Shown here: in pieces, positions 6,315 to 8,856 of the stretch
How positions within the stretch are numbered: the first letter of the stretch is position 1
Layout of the letters: every line of letters begins with the position of its first letter
Origin: Pseudomonadota bacterium
GTDB taxonomy: Bacteria > Desulfobacterota > Anaeroferrophillalia > Anaeroferrophillales > Tharpellaceae
Direction: 5' to 3'
Assembly (NCBI GenBank): GCA_030641485.1
Contig: DAOWHJ010000106.1
Coordinates: 1 to 8,856 of the forward strand
DNA length: 8,856 nt
Position numbers and translations under genes: made by a program
Notes under the pieces: generated by a model
What the model was told of the DNA's origin: nothing
The model's database searches: none
Seen by the model: the letters and a program-made list of their open reading frames with translations, nothing else

Positions 6315-6396
6315 GCGACCTTGCATTTAGGTTAAGTTTGATAGCGTCGTAAAAAGTCGCGGGATGGCTAAGTAAACAAATAATTGGAGGTACAGT

Positions 6397-7206
6397 ATGG
6401 CGTACGAGACAGTAATTTATGAGCGTCACGACGGGGTTGGAATTCTCCGCTTAAACCGACCGGACAGAATGAACGCGGTCATCGAACAGCTCTATCTAGA
6501 CATTCAGGCCGTTTTAGAAGATGCCGCACAAGATGACAAGGTTCGCGCCCTGATCCTGACCGGTTCAATACGCAAACGACCAGAAGGCGACAAACAGGCT
6601 TTTTGCGCTGGAGCCGACTTAAAAGAGCACAAAAAAGGTGAGCGCACCCCCTGGCAGAAACGCGAATACATTCTCTTGGCACACGAGACCACCAGGCTTC
6701 TATATGTTTTCCCCAAACCGGTCATCGTTGCTGTTAACGGGGCTGCCCGTGGCGCGGGCAGCGAACTGGCCTTAAACGGTGATTTTTTGCTCATGGCAGA
6801 AAAGGCCTCAATTGCTTTTCCTGAAACCGGGCTCGGAACTTTTGTCGGCGGCGGTGTCACCTCTCATTTAGGTAAACTTATTGGTCGACAAAAAGCTAAG
6901 GAACTGGTTTTTACCGGCCGAGTTTTAGATGGCAAAGCCGCAGTAGAAATGGGGCTCGCTTTGCAATCCTATCCCATAGAGGAGCTTATGCCTGCGGCTT
7001 TAGAGCTGGCGGCGACCATGGCGAAAAAAGCACCAATTTCAATGAAATTTGCCAAAACCATTCTTAACCAGGCTGAAAGTCTTGACCTGCAAACAGCCTT
7101 AATGATTGAAGCGGAAGCAATTTTATCCTGCATGACAACCGAGGACTGGCGTGAGGGAATTGTCGCCTTTGCCGAGAAACGTACACCTAAATACTACGGG
7201 AGATAA
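6397..7206 (+). CDS. Enoyl-CoA hydratase/isomerase family protein (crotonase fold)
   Basis: 269 residues, the usual size for a soluble crotonase. The start is fixed by GGAGG at 6386-6390, 6 bases before the ATG. The oxyanion-hole strand A-F-C-A-G-A-D-L-K lies at 68-76 and the second oxyanion-hole region A-R-G-A-G-S-E-L at 117-124. Two glutamates, E123 (in G-S-E-L) and E143 (in F-P-E-T), occupy the positions of the two catalytic acids of mitochondrial enoyl-CoA hydratase, so it should hydrate a 2-enoyl-CoA to a 3-hydroxyacyl-CoA rather than be a catalytically different crotonase. A loop of about ten extra, charged residues (about 57-67) precedes the oxyanion strand, longer than in typical members. 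It is the first gene of a two-gene operon with the ADP-forming acyl-CoA synthetase, suggesting fatty, aromatic or amino-acid-derived acyl-CoA catabolism. The chain length of the substrate cannot be told. Confidence 0.92.
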   Translation: MAYETVIYERHDGVGILRLNRPDRMNAVIEQLYLDIQAVLEDAAQDDKVRALILTGSIRKRPEGDKQAFCAGADLKEHKKGERTPWQKREYILLAHETTRLLYVFPKPVIVAVNGAARGAGSELALNGDFLLMAEKASIAFPETGLGTFVGGGVTSHLGKLIGRQKAKELVFTGRVLDGKAAVEMGLALQSYPIEELMPAALELAATMAKKAPISMKFAKTILNQAESLDLQTALMIEAEAILSCMTTEDWREGIVAFAEKRTPKYYGR

Positions 7207-7208
7207 AC

Positions 7209-8856
7209 ATGCTTAGTGACAAAATCCTAAATGCTAGTTCAATCGCAGTCGTCGGTGCCTCCAAAACCGTCACTAAACGCGGCTACCAGGCAATCAGAAT
7301 TCTTTTGGAGGAAAAGTATGAAGGCACAATCTACGGAGTCAACCCAAAACTCACCAGTGTTCTCGGGGTAAAATGTTACCCTAAAGTTTCCGCCATTGAA
7401 GAGCCGGTTGACCTTGTTTTGATCACAACACCAGCCAAAACCCTACCTAAAGTTTTAGAAGATTGTGGCAAGAAAGGAGTTGCTGGAGCGGTAATTATTG
7501 CTGGTGGTTTCGGTGAGCTTGGGGATGCAGGCAAGGCATTAGAAGCCGAAATGGTAGAAACTGCCCGCAAGTATAATATTCGCCTGATCGGACCCAACAC
7601 CTCGGGCATGATCAATATGCACAAAAATCTTAACCTAGTCGGCCTTCGTGATGCCCCGAAAGGTGGTATCGCCCTAATTTCACAGAGTGGTAACATGGCC
7701 CTGACCATGATTACTGAAGCTAAGATCAAGAGTAGAGTTGGATTCTCTTACTATGTTGGCGTCGGAAATGAGGCCGACATTAATTTTCATGAATATCTAG
7801 AATTTTTTGAGAATGACCCCAACACCAAAGCCATCCTCATGTATGTTGAAGGAATGCGTAATGGGCGCAAATTTCTCCAACAAGCCTACCGGACGACGCG
7901 CAAAAAACCAATCGTCCTCTTAAAAAGTGGTCGTTCATCTACGGGCAAACGCTCGGCCGGATCTCACACGGGGGCTCTGGCTGGCATGTCTGAGGTTGCT
8001 CGTACCGCCTTTAGTCGAGCCGGAATCATTGTGGTTGAAAAATCAGATGAGTTGCTACCCTGTGCAGAAACTTTAGCTAACCTGCCAGCAATCAAGAACA
8101 ACAACGTCGCGATTTTAGCTGACGGTGGCGGCCATGCCACCATCGGGGCCGATGAATTAACCGACCTCAAAGTCAACATGCCCGAGATCAGCCCCAAAAC
8201 TCAGAAAAAACTTCAGGCCATACTCCCGAGTGCGGCATCAACTGCCAACCCCATTGATGTTGCTGGTGGTGCCGATGATAACCCTCAAGTGCTAGCCGAA
8301 TGCGCCCGTATTTTATTACATGACCCCAATATCGGTGGGGTTCTAGTGGTGGGACTATTTGGCGGCTACAGCATCCGCTTTTCGGAAAGCCTAGCTTATG
8401 CTGAAGAAGATACGGCGCATCAATTCGGCAAGCTGGTCCAGGAAACCGGTAAACCGATTATCATGCATTCTCTCTACAGTTTTGCAAAACCACACTCACT
8501 CGACCTCCTACGCTACTACGGTATTCCAGTTTTTGACTCACTTGAATTAGCCTGTAAATCGATTGGGGTTCTGGCCGAGTACGGCGGCTACCTACGCGGC
8601 TATAAATCTAAAGCTAAATTTGTCTTCGATATGGGAGCCAAAGCAAAAAAACGCGGCCAGCAGATTCTCCACACGGCTCAGTCTGAGGGACGTACAGCCC
8701 TACTCGAACATGAAGCCAAAGAGCTCCTCAGCCTACATGGTGGCATGGTCTGTCAGGACTGCCTGGCCCAATCCCCGGAGCAGGCCGTGGCAATGGCGGC
8801 GGGATTCGATGAAAAAGTAGTTATGAAAATCGTCTCTGCCGACATCCTTCACAAAA
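7209..8856 (+). CDS. ADP-forming acyl-CoA synthetase (acetate--CoA ligase type), alpha-beta fusion, 3' end cut by window
   Basis: The frame is open from ATG 7209 to the window end (549 codons) and is clearly unfinished; fused members are usually about 700 residues. GGGAG at 7198-7202 lies 6 bases before the ATG, inside the end of the hydratase gene, whose stop is only 2 bp away, so translation is probably coupled. Domains: CoA-binding Rossmann domain (about 8-135, V-V-G-A-S at 14-18, G-P-N-T-S-G at 128-133); succinyl-CoA-ligase-like domains (about 150-460) with I-S-Q-S-G at 157-161, E214, and phospho-acceptor H253 in S-H-T-G-A-L-A-G; and the start of the ATP-grasp beta part (from about 495), where H548 in D-I-L-H-K is the likely second relay histidine. 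The enzyme interconverts acyl-CoA + ADP + Pi and acid + CoA + ATP through phosphohistidine. Next to a hydratase, ATP-yielding acid release is the likely direction; substrate unknown. Confidence 0.93.
   Translation, partial: MLSDKILNASSIAVVGASKTVTKRGYQAIRILLEEKYEGTIYGVNPKLTSVLGVKCYPKVSAIEEPVDLVLITTPAKTLPKVLEDCGKKGVAGAVIIAGGFGELGDAGKALEAEMVETARKYNIRLIGPNTSGMINMHKNLNLVGLRDAPKGGIALISQSGNMALTMITEAKIKSRVGFSYYVGVGNEADINFHEYLEFFENDPNTKAILMYVEGMRNGRKFLQQAYRTTRKKPIVLLKSGRSSTGKRSAGSHTGALAGMSEVARTAFSRAGIIVVEKSDELLPCAETLANLPAIKNNNVAILADGGGHATIGADELTDLKVNMPEISPKTQKKLQAILPSAASTANPIDVAGGADDNPQVLAECARILLHDPNIGGVLVVGLFGGYSIRFSESLAYAEEDTAHQFGKLVQETGKPIIMHSLYSFAKPHSLDLLRYYGIPVFDSLELACKSIGVLAEYGGYLRGYKSKAKFVFDMGAKAKKRGQQILHTAQSEGRTALLEHEAKELLSLHGGMVCQDCLAQSPEQAVAMAAGFDEKVVMKIVSADILHK

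Noticed and set aside
6178..6330. 50-codon plus-strand open frame in the divergent intergenic region
   Set aside because: No Shine-Dalgarno sequence, no recognisable motif, and it spans the predicted hydratase promoter.
7376..8197. Minus-strand open frames inside the acyl-CoA synthetase region
   Set aside because: They lie wholly opposite a well-supported gene with strong family motifs, and show no motifs or ribosome-binding sites of their own.
1..8856. Defence system, CRISPR array, prophage or insertion sequence
   Set aside because: No regularly spaced repeats, transposase, integrase, nuclease or terminal inverted repeats were found; every long gene belongs to a metabolic, envelope or signalling family.

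Overview
The window reads as ordinary chromosomal DNA of a Gram-negative bacterium. By eye it has middling GC content. A lipopolysaccharide (LPS) kinase-like protein implies an outer membrane. The Cache-PAS hybrid histidine kinase, the short DksA-type protein and an ADP-forming acyl-CoA synthetase operon would suit an anaerobic, Desulfobacterota-like (deltaproteobacterial) organism. That assignment rests on family resemblance and codon style, with no marker gene in view, so it is tentative.

Layout. (1) Positions 1-1687, minus strand: a two-gene unit encoding a 490-residue protein with two tandem LPS-kinase-like domains, then the N-terminus of a NodU-type carbamoyltransferase that leaves the window at position 1. 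It looks like the edge of a cell-surface polysaccharide/LPS modification cluster. (2) Positions 1688-1858: a divergent control region with a good sigma70-type promoter for each direction and, unexpectedly, a textbook intrinsic-terminator shape pointing right. (3) Positions 1859-5024, plus strand: a DksA/TraR-type zinc-finger regulator followed 25 bp later by a 935-residue membrane hybrid histidine kinase (tandem Cache sensor, PAS, HisKA/HATPase, receiver). (4) Positions 5155-5947, minus strand, convergent with the kinase: a 93-residue protein of unknown function and an exported protein with two bacterial SH3 repeats. (5) Positions 5948-6396: a 449-bp divergent intergenic region with promoters in both directions and a long, foldable leader ahead of the minus-strand pair. 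(6) Positions 6397-8856, plus strand: an enoyl-CoA hydratase with both catalytic glutamates, followed after 2 bp by an ADP-forming acyl-CoA synthetase (alpha-beta fusion) cut off by the window end.

How they work together. The hydratase and synthetase form a tight operon that could hydrate an enoyl-CoA and recover ATP from an acyl-CoA thioester. The DksA-like protein and sensor kinase are probably co-transcribed and regulatory. The kinase and carbamoyltransferase probably decorate LPS. I see no mobile element, CRISPR array, tRNA, rRNA or defence system. The most unusual items are the double kinase, the misplaced terminator between divergent genes and the structured leader before the unknown pair; none of them is proof of a new system.
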